A DNA stretch of 15,630 nucleotides from Syntrophomonadaceae bacterium (GTDB taxonomy: Bacteria > Bacillota > Dethiobacteria > DTU022). This document shows positions 6,931 through 13,755 of the stretch, piece by piece. The notes below the pieces were generated by a model that was not told where the DNA came from, did no database searches, and saw nothing but the letters and a program-made list of their open reading frames with translations. The stretch lies in NCBI GenBank assembly GCA_003558195.1, contig PWMM01000134.1:1-15630 (forward strand), read 5' to 3'. Every line of letters starts with the position of its first letter. Position 1 is the stretch's first letter. The translations under genes were made by a program, and so were the position numbers.

Positions 6931-8388
6931 ATGGAAAACTGGGAAAAACTGAGTAAAATGCCTTACAAAGATATTAAAGAACTCCAGAATCGCAAGTTAC
7001 GTGCTTTCTTGGCTAATCAGATTTATATTTACAGCCCTTACTATAGTAACCTGCTTAAGGAGCAGAAGATAGATCCCTTTAAAGTAAAGGGGATAGATGA
7101 TTTACGCCACCTTCCTTTTACCTATAAATGGGATATTGCACCCACCGATGAAGAGCCCCAAAAAGCTAAGGATTTTGTGATCCGTCCTGATGAAGAGGTA
7201 ACTGAAAAATACGGTCATTTAGCAAAAATGTCTATGACCGGTGGAAAAGCGATGGTTGAAGAAAGAGTTTATGATTTCAAGCCGGTTCATATCCACTTTA
7301 CTACTGGTAGAACCGCTATGCCCACTCCTTTTTTATATTCTAAACGGGATCTTGATAGTATCAGGGAAGCAGGTTACCGGTTGCTCGATGTCTTTGATGT
7401 TACCAGTGATGATATTGTGGTTAACTGTTTCCCCTTTGCCCCTCATCTTGCTTTTTGGCAGACTTTTTTTGCCGGTGAAAAAATGGATGTTGCGAATTTT
7501 CACAGCGGTGGAGGTAAAATTGTTGGTACAAAAAATTTAATGGATGCCTTTGAGTATTTAAGACCCACAGTCGCAGTTTTTATTCCCGGCTACTGCTATT
7601 ATTTTTTACGTGAGGCCGTAAAGCAGGGTCGAGATTTTTCATCAGTTAAGAAAATATTCTTCGGTGGTGAAAGGGTCCCGCCGGGGTTAAAGGATAAGAT
7701 AAAGGAGTTATTTAAACAGCTGGGTGCCGAAGAAGTTATGGTTTTAGCCACTTATGGAATGACTGAAGCTAAAGTGGCCTGGCCGGAATGTCCTTCTCAC
7801 GATGAGTATTATGGTTATCACCTTTATCCTGACCTGGAAGTATTTGAAACAGTGGATCCAGAAAGTGGTGATCCGGTAGGTGAGGGAGAAGAAGGTGAAA
7901 TAGTCTACACTTCATTAGATTGGCGGGGCACCGCTGTATTACGCTATCGTACTGGTGATATTGCTAAAGGCGGGCTGCTCCTTGAGCCCTGCCCTAACTG
8001 TGGCCGGACCGTGCCGAGGATTAGTTCAAATATCCAGCGCAAGTCGGAGCTAAAGGAATTTAGTATGACTAAGGTAAAAGGAACCCTGGTTAACTTAAAC
8101 AACTTCTTTCCACTCATGATGGGGCATCCCGATATCGAGGAATGGCAAGTAGAATTACGCAAGCGCAATGATGACCCCTACGATATGGATGAGATCTACC
8201 TTCATGTAGCTACAAAAGATGATGTAGACCGGGAAAAACTGGTTGCTGATTTGAAACAAAAAGTACTCAGAGATACAGAAGTGTCCTTAACTGATATATA
8301 TTTCAAAACGGTACCAGAGGTAGTATCCCAGCTAGGCATGGAAACTGAATTAAAAGAAAAGAGGATTCTTGATAACAGGCCTGGCTAA
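6931..8388 (+). CDS. PaaK-like adenylate-forming protein 1 (phenylacetate-CoA ligase family)
   Basis: A 485-residue soluble protein of the phenylacetate-CoA ligase (PaaK) branch of the adenylate-forming superfamily, whose members make aryl- or acyl-CoA via an acyl-adenylate. Visible landmarks are the N-terminal SPYYSNLLKEQ (35-45) and GIDDLRHLPFTYKWD (54-68), a variant P-loop TTGRTAMPTPFLYS (124-137), GGERVPPG (245-252), adenine motif YGMTEA (275-280), RYRTGDIA (338-345), a CPNCGRTVPRI cysteine pair (354-364), and the tail EKRILDNRPG with a lysine that can serve as the C-terminal catalytic residue. The usual SSGTTGKPT P-loop is changed to TTGRTAMPT, so this is a divergent subfamily with unknown substrate. 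ATG at 6931 lies six bases after AGGAGGTG (6917-6924); the in-frame GTG at 6922 is inside that site. It is paired with a paralog 33 bases downstream. Confidence 0.85.
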   Translation: MENWEKLSKMPYKDIKELQNRKLRAFLANQIYIYSPYYSNLLKEQKIDPFKVKGIDDLRHLPFTYKWDIAPTDEEPQKAKDFVIRPDEEVTEKYGHLAKMSMTGGKAMVEERVYDFKPVHIHFTTGRTAMPTPFLYSKRDLDSIREAGYRLLDVFDVTSDDIVVNCFPFAPHLAFWQTFFAGEKMDVANFHSGGGKIVGTKNLMDAFEYLRPTVAVFIPGYCYYFLREAVKQGRDFSSVKKIFFGGERVPPGLKDKIKELFKQLGAEEVMVLATYGMTEAKVAWPECPSHDEYYGYHLYPDLEVFETVDPESGDPVGEGEEGEIVYTSLDWRGTAVLRYRTGDIAKGGLLLEPCPNCGRTVPRISSNIQRKSELKEFSMTKVKGTLVNLNNFFPLMMGHPDIEEWQVELRKRNDDPYDMDEIYLHVATKDDVDREKLVADLKQKVLRDTEVSLTDIYFKTVPEVVSQLGMETELKEKRILDNRPG

Positions 8389-8421
8389 GACAATTTAAAG
8401 AGTTTAGAAAGGAGGAACAAT

Positions 8422-9840
8422 ATGCAAGCATGGAGTAAAGTAAGCCGAATGCCTTCAACGGCAATCAAGAAAATGCAGGACGAATTATTTGTGAAAATGC
8501 TCAGGGAAGAAATGGCAGTTCGTCATCCCTACTATAGAGAACTCTTTAAAGAGCAGGGAATCGATCCAGAACAAATAAAAGGAATTGACGATCTAAAGCA
8601 ATTACCTTTTACTGAGAAATCAGATTTGCTGCCACGGGAGCAAGACCTTCGTCATCCCAAACGCTTTGTACTGGAAACTCCTGGGGAAAGCGAAAAGAAA
8701 CCAAAAAAGAAAGGGTTTTCTCTTTTCGGCAAAAGAGATAAAGGACCCGATCCTCTCGATTATAAATTTCATACCCTTTATTTTAGCGCCGGTAGAACTG
8801 CGAAGCCTGTTCCCTATGAATATACTCACTATGATTTGAACAATCTAAAAGAAGCTGGGTTAAGAGCTTTTGATATCCTGGGCCTGACCAGGGACGATAC
8901 CATGATCAATGCTTTTACCTTTGCTCCAAATCCTTTTTTCTGGCAGATGTTTTACAGTACCATTGAAATTGGCTCTACAGTATTACAGACCGGTGGCGGG
9001 AAAGTTCTAGGCATGGAAAAAATCTTAAAGGCTATGGACAGCATGGAGGCACCGGTCATTGTGTCCGCTCCGGGATATAGCATCTTTGCTTTACAGACTT
9101 TAGAGCATTTTGGGTTCAGCGCCTCGAACTTAGAGCGGGTAATATTTGGTATAGATTATGCACCACTAGAAGCGGTGGAAAAAGCAGCCAGGTTGATGGA
9201 AAAGGTAAACGCTAAAGATAAAAAAGTTCAACGAATTTATTTTGTTGCAGAAGCCAAGTCCGGCTGGGCTGAGTGCGAACCTAATTATGGTTATCATACC
9301 AATCCTGATCATATCTTAGTTGAAGTGGTTGATCCGGTTAGCGGTGAAAGCCTTGGTGAAGGGGAAAAAGGAGAAATTGTGATTACTCACCTTGATACCC
9401 GGGGAACTGTCCTGCTGCGATGTAAAACTGGTGATATTGCAACCGGAGGGATAACCTCTGAGCCTTGTCCCAACTGCAAGAGAACAGTGCCGCGAATTAT
9501 GGGCGATATAGAAAAAAAGGCATATTACATAGAATTAAAGGGAGAAAAAGGCGCTGTTCAGTTTAATGGAAATGAACTTCGAAAAATGATGATAGCCCAG
9601 GATGAAGTTTTACTTTGGTATATTGAAATAAAACAGGAAAATGATCAGGATCAGTTAAACCTGGTTTTTAAAGGAACCTCTGGAAGCGATGAAGACAAAC
9701 AAGCCAGTTTTCTTCAGGAACAAGTAAAAGATATGTTTAAAGTGCCGGTTACTGTTGAGCATACTAGCCTTGATGCTGTAGTTAATAAAATTGGCCTTGA
9801 AAAATATATTACCGAACAGGTTATTTTTGACAATCGTTAA
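8422..9840 (+). CDS. PaaK-like adenylate-forming protein 2, probably degenerate at the active site
   Basis: A 472-residue paralog of the preceding protein, alignable over nearly its whole length: HPYYRELFKEQGIDP (35-49), GIDDLKQLPFTEKSD (54-68), P-loop variant SAGRTAKPVPYEYT (122-135), GYHTNPD (290-296), CKTGDIA (334-340), CPNCKRTVPRI (349-359) and a DNR end. Two differences matter. The adenine-site YGMTE of protein 1 is YFVAE here (273-277), and the tail reads YITEQVIFDNR, without the lysine seen in EKRILDNR. It also has a lysine-rich segment (ESEKKPKKKGFSLFGKRDK, 89-107) before the P-loop. The ATG follows AAAGGAGG (8408-8415) at six bases. The pair probably acts together; this member may be a structural or regulatory partner or a thioester-step variant rather than a full ligase. 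That role is inference. Confidence 0.8.
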   Translation: MQAWSKVSRMPSTAIKKMQDELFVKMLREEMAVRHPYYRELFKEQGIDPEQIKGIDDLKQLPFTEKSDLLPREQDLRHPKRFVLETPGESEKKPKKKGFSLFGKRDKGPDPLDYKFHTLYFSAGRTAKPVPYEYTHYDLNNLKEAGLRAFDILGLTRDDTMINAFTFAPNPFFWQMFYSTIEIGSTVLQTGGGKVLGMEKILKAMDSMEAPVIVSAPGYSIFALQTLEHFGFSASNLERVIFGIDYAPLEAVEKAARLMEKVNAKDKKVQRIYFVAEAKSGWAECEPNYGYHTNPDHILVEVVDPVSGESLGEGEKGEIVITHLDTRGTVLLRCKTGDIATGGITSEPCPNCKRTVPRIMGDIEKKAYYIELKGEKGAVQFNGNELRKMMIAQDEVLLWYIEIKQENDQDQLNLVFKGTSGSDEDKQASFLQEQVKDMFKVPVTVEHTSLDAVVNKIGLEKYITEQVIFDNR

Positions 9841-9872
9841 CCTTAATTATGATCAATAATTTGAACACCTTT

Positions 9873-9919
9873 AACCATCGTTTAAACGGAGCGAAACCTT
9901 TTTAGTTTATGGTTTTTAA
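9873..9919 (+). terminator. Possible weak terminator after the PaaK-like pair
   Basis: AACCAT (9873-9878) can pair with ATGGTT (9909-9914), with TAAAC/GTTTA pairing possible inside, followed by a T-run ending near 9917. The stem is interrupted and AT-rich, so the call is weak. Its position, 33 bases after the stop and before a candidate promoter, is what supports it. Confidence 0.3.
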
Positions 9920-9933
9920 CCGGTTTTAAAGAC

Positions 9934-9962
9934 TTTTCAACAGAATTAGATGATGGTATAAT
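9934..9962 (+). promoter_or_regulatory. Candidate promoter for the kinase-receiver pair
   Basis: TTTTCA (9934-9939), a 17-base spacer and a perfect TATAAT (9957-9962) lie about 70 bases upstream of the histidine kinase start. The -35 matches four of six consensus bases. It suggests that the two-component genes are transcribed separately from the ligase genes. Confidence 0.5.
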
Positions 9963-10030
9963 TGGAAGGCAAAAAGGGTTTTATAATCAAGGAAACATGG
10001 CACAGATATTATTAGAGAAAGGCAGGTGTG

Positions 10031-11146
10031 ATGTTGAGTAATTTACCGCTACCTGTTAATTTGGATAAAATAGTTGATGAATTAAATGATGCTCTCTTCA
10101 TAGTTAACCGTGATAAAAAGGTTGCCTGGATCAATAAAAGGGCTGGGGAGCTGTTTTATACCAACAATGAAACTGCTCAAGGCACTGTGATAACCGAATT
10201 AACAGGCATTAAAAAGTTGGAATCTCTGCTTAACGATGTTTTTGAGCAGGAAACAGAACTGAAATGCTCTTATGAAGAGGGATCTGTAAGGGTAAAACGC
10301 CAAGATAAACGCTATTTTTTTAAAATATCCATTAACCCCATTTTCCATGAAGGAGACCTGTGGGGAGGACTGATCCAATTTACTGATGTAACGCGTTTTC
10401 ACGAGATGGAAAAAATAAAAACTGACTTTGTTTCCATCGTTTCCCATGAGTTTCGGACTCCGCTGACTACTATTATTGTAGGCGTGGAAATGCTTAAAGA
10501 AGGCATGCTGGGAGATCTTACGCCACGTGGAAAAGAAGTTTTGGAAGCAATAGGGGCCGATTGTGAGCGTTTAAGTCGGCTTATCGATAACCTGATGGAG
10601 CTTTCTCGCATTGAATCAGGCACAATTTATGTTGAAGCTGAACCGGCTGATGTAACTGATTTAGTCCATGAAGCAGTTCGGCCTCTTAAATTCCAGGCAG
10701 AGAAACAAGGTATTGAATTGATAACAGATATAGCTCCAAACTTGCCGCCGGTGGCAGCAGATTTTAATAAAGCGGTATGGGTCCTGGCTAACCTGGTTGG
10801 CAATGCTATGCGCTATACAGATCCTGAAGGGACCATTACAGTTCGTGTTAGGCAACGCGGTAAGCGCCTGTTTTTTTCTGTTGAAGATACTGGTTGCGGC
10901 ATTCCTAAAGAACACCAGGAGAAGATCTTCCGTAAGTACGTGCAGGTTAGTGGCCCCGGCCGTAAGGGTTCAGGCGGAGTGGGTCTGGGACTGGCTATAG
11001 CCAAGGACATTGTTATGGCACATAGTGGTGAGATCTGGGTAGACAGCGAATTAGGTAAAGGAACTACCTTTACTTTTACCTTCCCCGTACATTACGGGGA
11101 TGAATCGGTTAAGTTACCGGATGGCGAAGAAGAACGAGGAGGCTAA
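10031..11146 (+). CDS. Soluble PAS-domain sensor histidine kinase
   Basis: A 371-residue histidine kinase without any membrane segment or signal peptide, so it senses a cytoplasmic cue or relies on partners. An N-terminal PAS-type domain (about 12-122, starting ELNDALFIVNRDKKVAWINK) is followed by the HisKA dimerisation region with phospho-acceptor His139 in FVSIVSHEFRTPL. The ATPase domain has the N-box NLVGNAMRYT (254-263), G1 box DTGCGIP (286-292) and G2 box GVGLGLAIAKDIV (316-328). All catalytic motifs are intact. No conserved haem or flavin ligand is obvious in the PAS part. Start: ATG at 10031 with AAAGG (10018-10022) eight bases upstream; the GTG at 10028 is one codon earlier. The receiver gene follows after nine bases, so the two are almost certainly a cognate pair. 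Confidence 0.92.
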   Translation: MLSNLPLPVNLDKIVDELNDALFIVNRDKKVAWINKRAGELFYTNNETAQGTVITELTGIKKLESLLNDVFEQETELKCSYEEGSVRVKRQDKRYFFKISINPIFHEGDLWGGLIQFTDVTRFHEMEKIKTDFVSIVSHEFRTPLTTIIVGVEMLKEGMLGDLTPRGKEVLEAIGADCERLSRLIDNLMELSRIESGTIYVEAEPADVTDLVHEAVRPLKFQAEKQGIELITDIAPNLPPVAADFNKAVWVLANLVGNAMRYTDPEGTITVRVRQRGKRLFFSVEDTGCGIPKEHQEKIFRKYVQVSGPGRKGSGGVGLGLAIAKDIVMAHSGEIWVDSELGKGTTFTFTFPVHYGDESVKLPDGEEERGG

Positions 11147-11155
11147 TTTATAGCT

Positions 11156-11533
11156 ATGTCCAAGAAAATATTAATTGCAGAAGATGAAAAAAACGTCATT
11201 TTAGGAGTGCGAACTTGTTTAGACGCCGTAGGTTACCAAATGGAAATTGTTGAAGATGGCGAACAGGCTATTGATGCAGTGCATCGGGAGCATCCTGATT
11301 TAATACTGCTTGATCTTCTAATGCCTAATGTTGATGGGTTTGAAGTTCTTAAAGAGTTAAAAGGCAAAGATAAAACCAAACATATTCCAATAATAGTTCT
11401 TACAGCTAAGGCTGAAGAAGAAGACCGCCAGAGAGCAGAAGATTTAGGGGCTGACGATTACATGACCAAACCTTTTAAGCCCCAGGAATTATGGGATCTT
11501 CTGAAAAAATATCTACCGGATAATGAGCTTTAG
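11156..11533 (+). CDS. Stand-alone response regulator receiver (CheY-like)
   Basis: A 125-residue single receiver domain with no DNA-binding or enzymatic output domain. The acidic pocket is E9-D10, the phospho-acceptor is Asp53 in LILLDLLMP, the switch Thr is T83 in IVLTAKA, and the conserved lysine is K105 in TKPFKP; all are intact. Such proteins pass the signal by binding a partner or act within a phosphorelay. It follows the kinase by nine bases; the AGGAGG (11137-11142) in the end of the kinase gene is its likely ribosome site at a rather long 13 bases. Spo0F-type relay or a partner-binding role are both possible, and the sequence does not decide. Confidence 0.92.
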   Translation: MSKKILIAEDEKNVILGVRTCLDAVGYQMEIVEDGEQAIDAVHREHPDLILLDLLMPNVDGFEVLKELKGKDKTKHIPIIVLTAKAEEEDRQRAEDLGADDYMTKPFKPQELWDLLKKYLPDNEL

Positions 11534-11561
11534 GTTACTATCTTTAATCGATTAAGCTATT

Positions 11562-11585
11562 AAGGGCACAGCTAACTGTGCCCTT
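11562..11585 (+). terminator. Hairpin after the receiver gene
   Basis: A perfect 10-bp stem, AAGGGCACAG (11562-11571) with CTGTGCCCTT (11576-11585), closes a CTAA loop, 28 bases after the receiver stop. The right arm ends in only three T before AGAGG, so termination may be incomplete. It also lies ten bases before the AGGAGG of the radical SAM gene, so it could affect that gene's expression. Confidence 0.6.
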
Positions 11586-11607
11586 TAGAGGATCAGGAGG
11601 TAATAGA

Positions 11608-12750
11608 TTGGTTTTAAGCAAACCTTCTTTTGAGCAAGGGCCTATCCGCCCTCCCAATGAAGCAAATAGCCTGCTTTTGCGATTAACCAGGAATTGTCCG
11701 TGGAACCGCTGCTTATTTTGCCCTGTTTATAAAACTAAGGCATTCAGCAGGCGCAGCATAGAAGAAGTTAAAGCAGACATTAATCATATTGCCGAAGATA
11801 AAGAGAAAATTAAAGAAATATCCAGGCAGGAAGGATATGACGGTGACATTAACCGGGCAGTAGTTGCCAGTGTCCATGCTAAATTTCCGGAATTGCTCCC
11901 GGTGGCCTTTTGGCAGTTTCATGGTGGTGAAACTGTTTTTCTTCAAGACGGAGACAGTTTACAACTACCTGCAAAAGAGGTTGCAGAAGTTTTGGTTCTG
12001 TTAAGGGAGAAATTTCCCGAAATAACCAGGATCACTACCTATGCTCGTTCTCGGACCATTTTACGCCGTTCGGTTGAAGAATTAAAGCTGTTGAAGCAAT
12101 CAGGGTTAAACCGGGTTCATGTGGGGATGGAAAGTGGCAGTGACAGGGTTCTAAGCTATATGAAAAAAGGTGTTACCGGGGCTCAGCATCTGGAAGCGGG
12201 CCAGAGGGTCAAAGAAGCCGGACTTTCATTAAGTGAGTACGTTTTACTTGGCCTGGGCGGTCAGGAGATGTGGCTGGACCACGCAAAAGAGACTGCGAAA
12301 GTTTTAAATGGAATTAACCCCCATTATATCAGGTTCAGGACCCTGGCAATTCATTCTAACACTCCTCTCGCTGAAGAGGTTGGGAAAGGTAGATTTAAAA
12401 CTTTATCTGACGATGAGGTAATCAGGGAGCAGGCTTTGCTAATCGATAATTTAGAAGGCATCACCAGTTATATTTACAGTGACCATATATTAAACCTCCT
12501 TGAAGAAATAAACGGGCAGTTGCCTGAAGAAAAGCCGAGACTCCAAGATACCCTGAATAGCTACCTGAATTTTACTGATCGCAAAAGGGAATTATTCCGG
12601 CTGGGTAGAAGGACCGGTTATTTCAGAACCCTTGCTGATATGGATAACCCTTCCCTGAAAACAGCGGTAGAGGGTATTTACCAGGAGATTAAAAGTGGTG
12701 GTTATTCCATAGATGACTATATAAAGCAGCTTTTACGCCGCTTTATATAA
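11608..12750 (+). CDS. Radical SAM superfamily protein
   Basis: A 380-residue radical SAM protein of unassigned reaction. The iron-sulfur cysteines are C30, C35 and C38 in RNCPWNRCLFCPVYK, a C-x4-C-x2-C spacing rather than the classic C-x3-C-x2-C. Further SAM-domain features are FHGGETVFLQDGDSLQLP (about 109-126), TRITTYARSRT (about 146-156), GLNRVHVGMESGSDRVLSYM (about 175-194) and EYVLLGLGGQ (about 217-226). The TTG start at 11608 is seven bases after AGGAGG (11595-11600). An in-frame GTG at 11578 lies inside the upstream hairpin and is unlikely. It heads a run of same-strand genes (DUF503, mnmM, polyprenyl synthase, rex) with short gaps. The substrate is unknown; a tRNA or cofactor modification role is only a guess. 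Confidence 0.85.
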   Translation: MVLSKPSFEQGPIRPPNEANSLLLRLTRNCPWNRCLFCPVYKTKAFSRRSIEEVKADINHIAEDKEKIKEISRQEGYDGDINRAVVASVHAKFPELLPVAFWQFHGGETVFLQDGDSLQLPAKEVAEVLVLLREKFPEITRITTYARSRTILRRSVEELKLLKQSGLNRVHVGMESGSDRVLSYMKKGVTGAQHLEAGQRVKEAGLSLSEYVLLGLGGQEMWLDHAKETAKVLNGINPHYIRFRTLAIHSNTPLAEEVGKGRFKTLSDDEVIREQALLIDNLEGITSYIYSDHILNLLEEINGQLPEEKPRLQDTLNSYLNFTDRKRELFRLGRRTGYFRTLADMDNPSLKTAVEGIYQEIKSGGYSIDDYIKQLLRRFI

Positions 12751-12789
12751 AAATTGCCTGGTTTAACAACAGAGCAAGTGGTGATATTT

Positions 12790-13071
12790 ATGCGAGTTGC
12801 AATTTGTATACTAGAGGTATATATTCCCGGTGCAAATTCCCTGAAAGCAAAACGCCAGGTTACAAAAAGTCTGATTCAACGCTTGCGCAACAAGTTTAAT
12901 GTTTCTATTACTGAAGTAGGTGAGCAAGACCTCTGGCAAAAAGCCGAATTAGGAATGGCTGTAGTTTGCCATAATGGAGCCGGCGCTGACAGCATTATGG
13001 AAAAGATATTCTCGTTTGTTGAAAAGGAAAGTAATGTTGATATCATTTCCTCCCGGGTAGAGAATTACTAG
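12790..13071 (+). CDS. DUF503 family protein
   Basis: A 93-residue small protein of the DUF503 (YlxP-like) family. The family pattern is clear: an N-terminal strand, IPGANSLKAKRQVTKSLIQR (about 12-31), RNKFNVSITEV and QDLWQKAELGMAVV, then an amphipathic C-terminal helix. In several Firmicutes the related ylxP sits in the infB-rbfA region and a ribosome or RNA-linked role has been proposed; no reaction is established. I choose ATG at 12790 because family members begin right there with a short hydrophobic strand. The frame is open upstream to a TTG at 12754, but those 12 residues are not family-like. GGTGAT (12780-12785) is a modest ribosome site. Sixteen bases separate it from the next start. 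Confidence 0.85.
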   Translation: MRVAICILEVYIPGANSLKAKRQVTKSLIQRLRNKFNVSITEVGEQDLWQKAELGMAVVCHNGAGADSIMEKIFSFVEKESNVDIISSRVENY

Positions 13072-13086
13072 TTAAGGAGCGAGGTT

Positions 13087-13656
13087 GTGCTAGAAATTGC
13101 TAAAATCACCGAACTGGCACATTACTTAGTTGGCCTGGTTGTTGAACAAGGAAACGTGGTGATTGATGCAACTGCCGGAAACGGTCAAGACACTTTTTTT
13201 TTGGCTAAAAAAGTTGGGCCTACCGGGCGGGTGTATTCATTTGACATCCAAAAAGCAGCAATTGACAAAACTTATAATTATTTAAAACAACAAAACCTGG
13301 GAAAACAAGTAATACTATTAAGGGAAAGTCATGATCATTTAACATACTTTGTTAGAGAGCAAGTTAATGCGGTCATGTATAATTTAGGTTATCTGCCAGG
13401 TGGAGATCACAGTGTAACTACAAAGTTTAATACAACATTAGAGAGTTTAAAACAAGCTTTGCAGCTTCTTGCACCTGGAGGCATTATTTCTATTGTTATG
13501 TATCCGGGACATCGAGAAGGCGCTGAAGAAAAAAGCATGATTATCCCTTTTTGTAAAAACTTAGATCCGGTCCAGTATGTTTCATTAAATTCTTGTTTGT
13601 TAAACCGGAGACATAATTCTCCTGAACTAACTGTTATCCAAAAAAGGATCTCCTGA
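13087..13656 (+). CDS. mnmM: SAM-dependent methyltransferase of the YtqB/MnmM family
   Basis: A 189-residue class I methyltransferase of the family long annotated as rRNA methylase. Its Bacillus member YtqB has been identified as MnmM, which methylates the aminomethyl group in making mnm5(s2)U34 of tRNA. The SAM-binding motif I is VIDATAGNGQDTFFLA (25-40), followed by the acidic strand end FDI (52-54), the family signature NLGYLPGGDHS (99-109) and MYPGHREGAEEK (138-149), all of which are typical of this family. The length fits. The start is GTG at 13087, seven bases after AAGGAG (13074-13079). The function is inferred by family; no other mnm-pathway gene is in view. The gene is followed by a 99-base gap before the probable start of the polyprenyl synthase. 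Confidence 0.85.
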   Translation: MLEIAKITELAHYLVGLVVEQGNVVIDATAGNGQDTFFLAKKVGPTGRVYSFDIQKAAIDKTYNYLKQQNLGKQVILLRESHDHLTYFVREQVNAVMYNLGYLPGGDHSVTTKFNTTLESLKQALQLLAPGGIISIVMYPGHREGAEEKSMIIPFCKNLDPVQYVSLNSCLLNRRHNSPELTVIQKRIS

Positions 13657-13755
13657 AATGAGATAATCATACAAGGAATTAAGACCGGCGTTGTCGAACA
13701 TCAGGTTAAAGTCTTAAATAGATTTGAAAAATTAAAGAATTGAGGTTTTAATAAA

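Noticed and set aside
13654..13743. TGA readthrough or recoding joining mnmM to the polyprenyl synthase
   Set aside because: MnmM ends at its normal family length, no recoding element is seen, and TGA does not interrupt any gene in the window; a shared frame occurs by chance one time in three.
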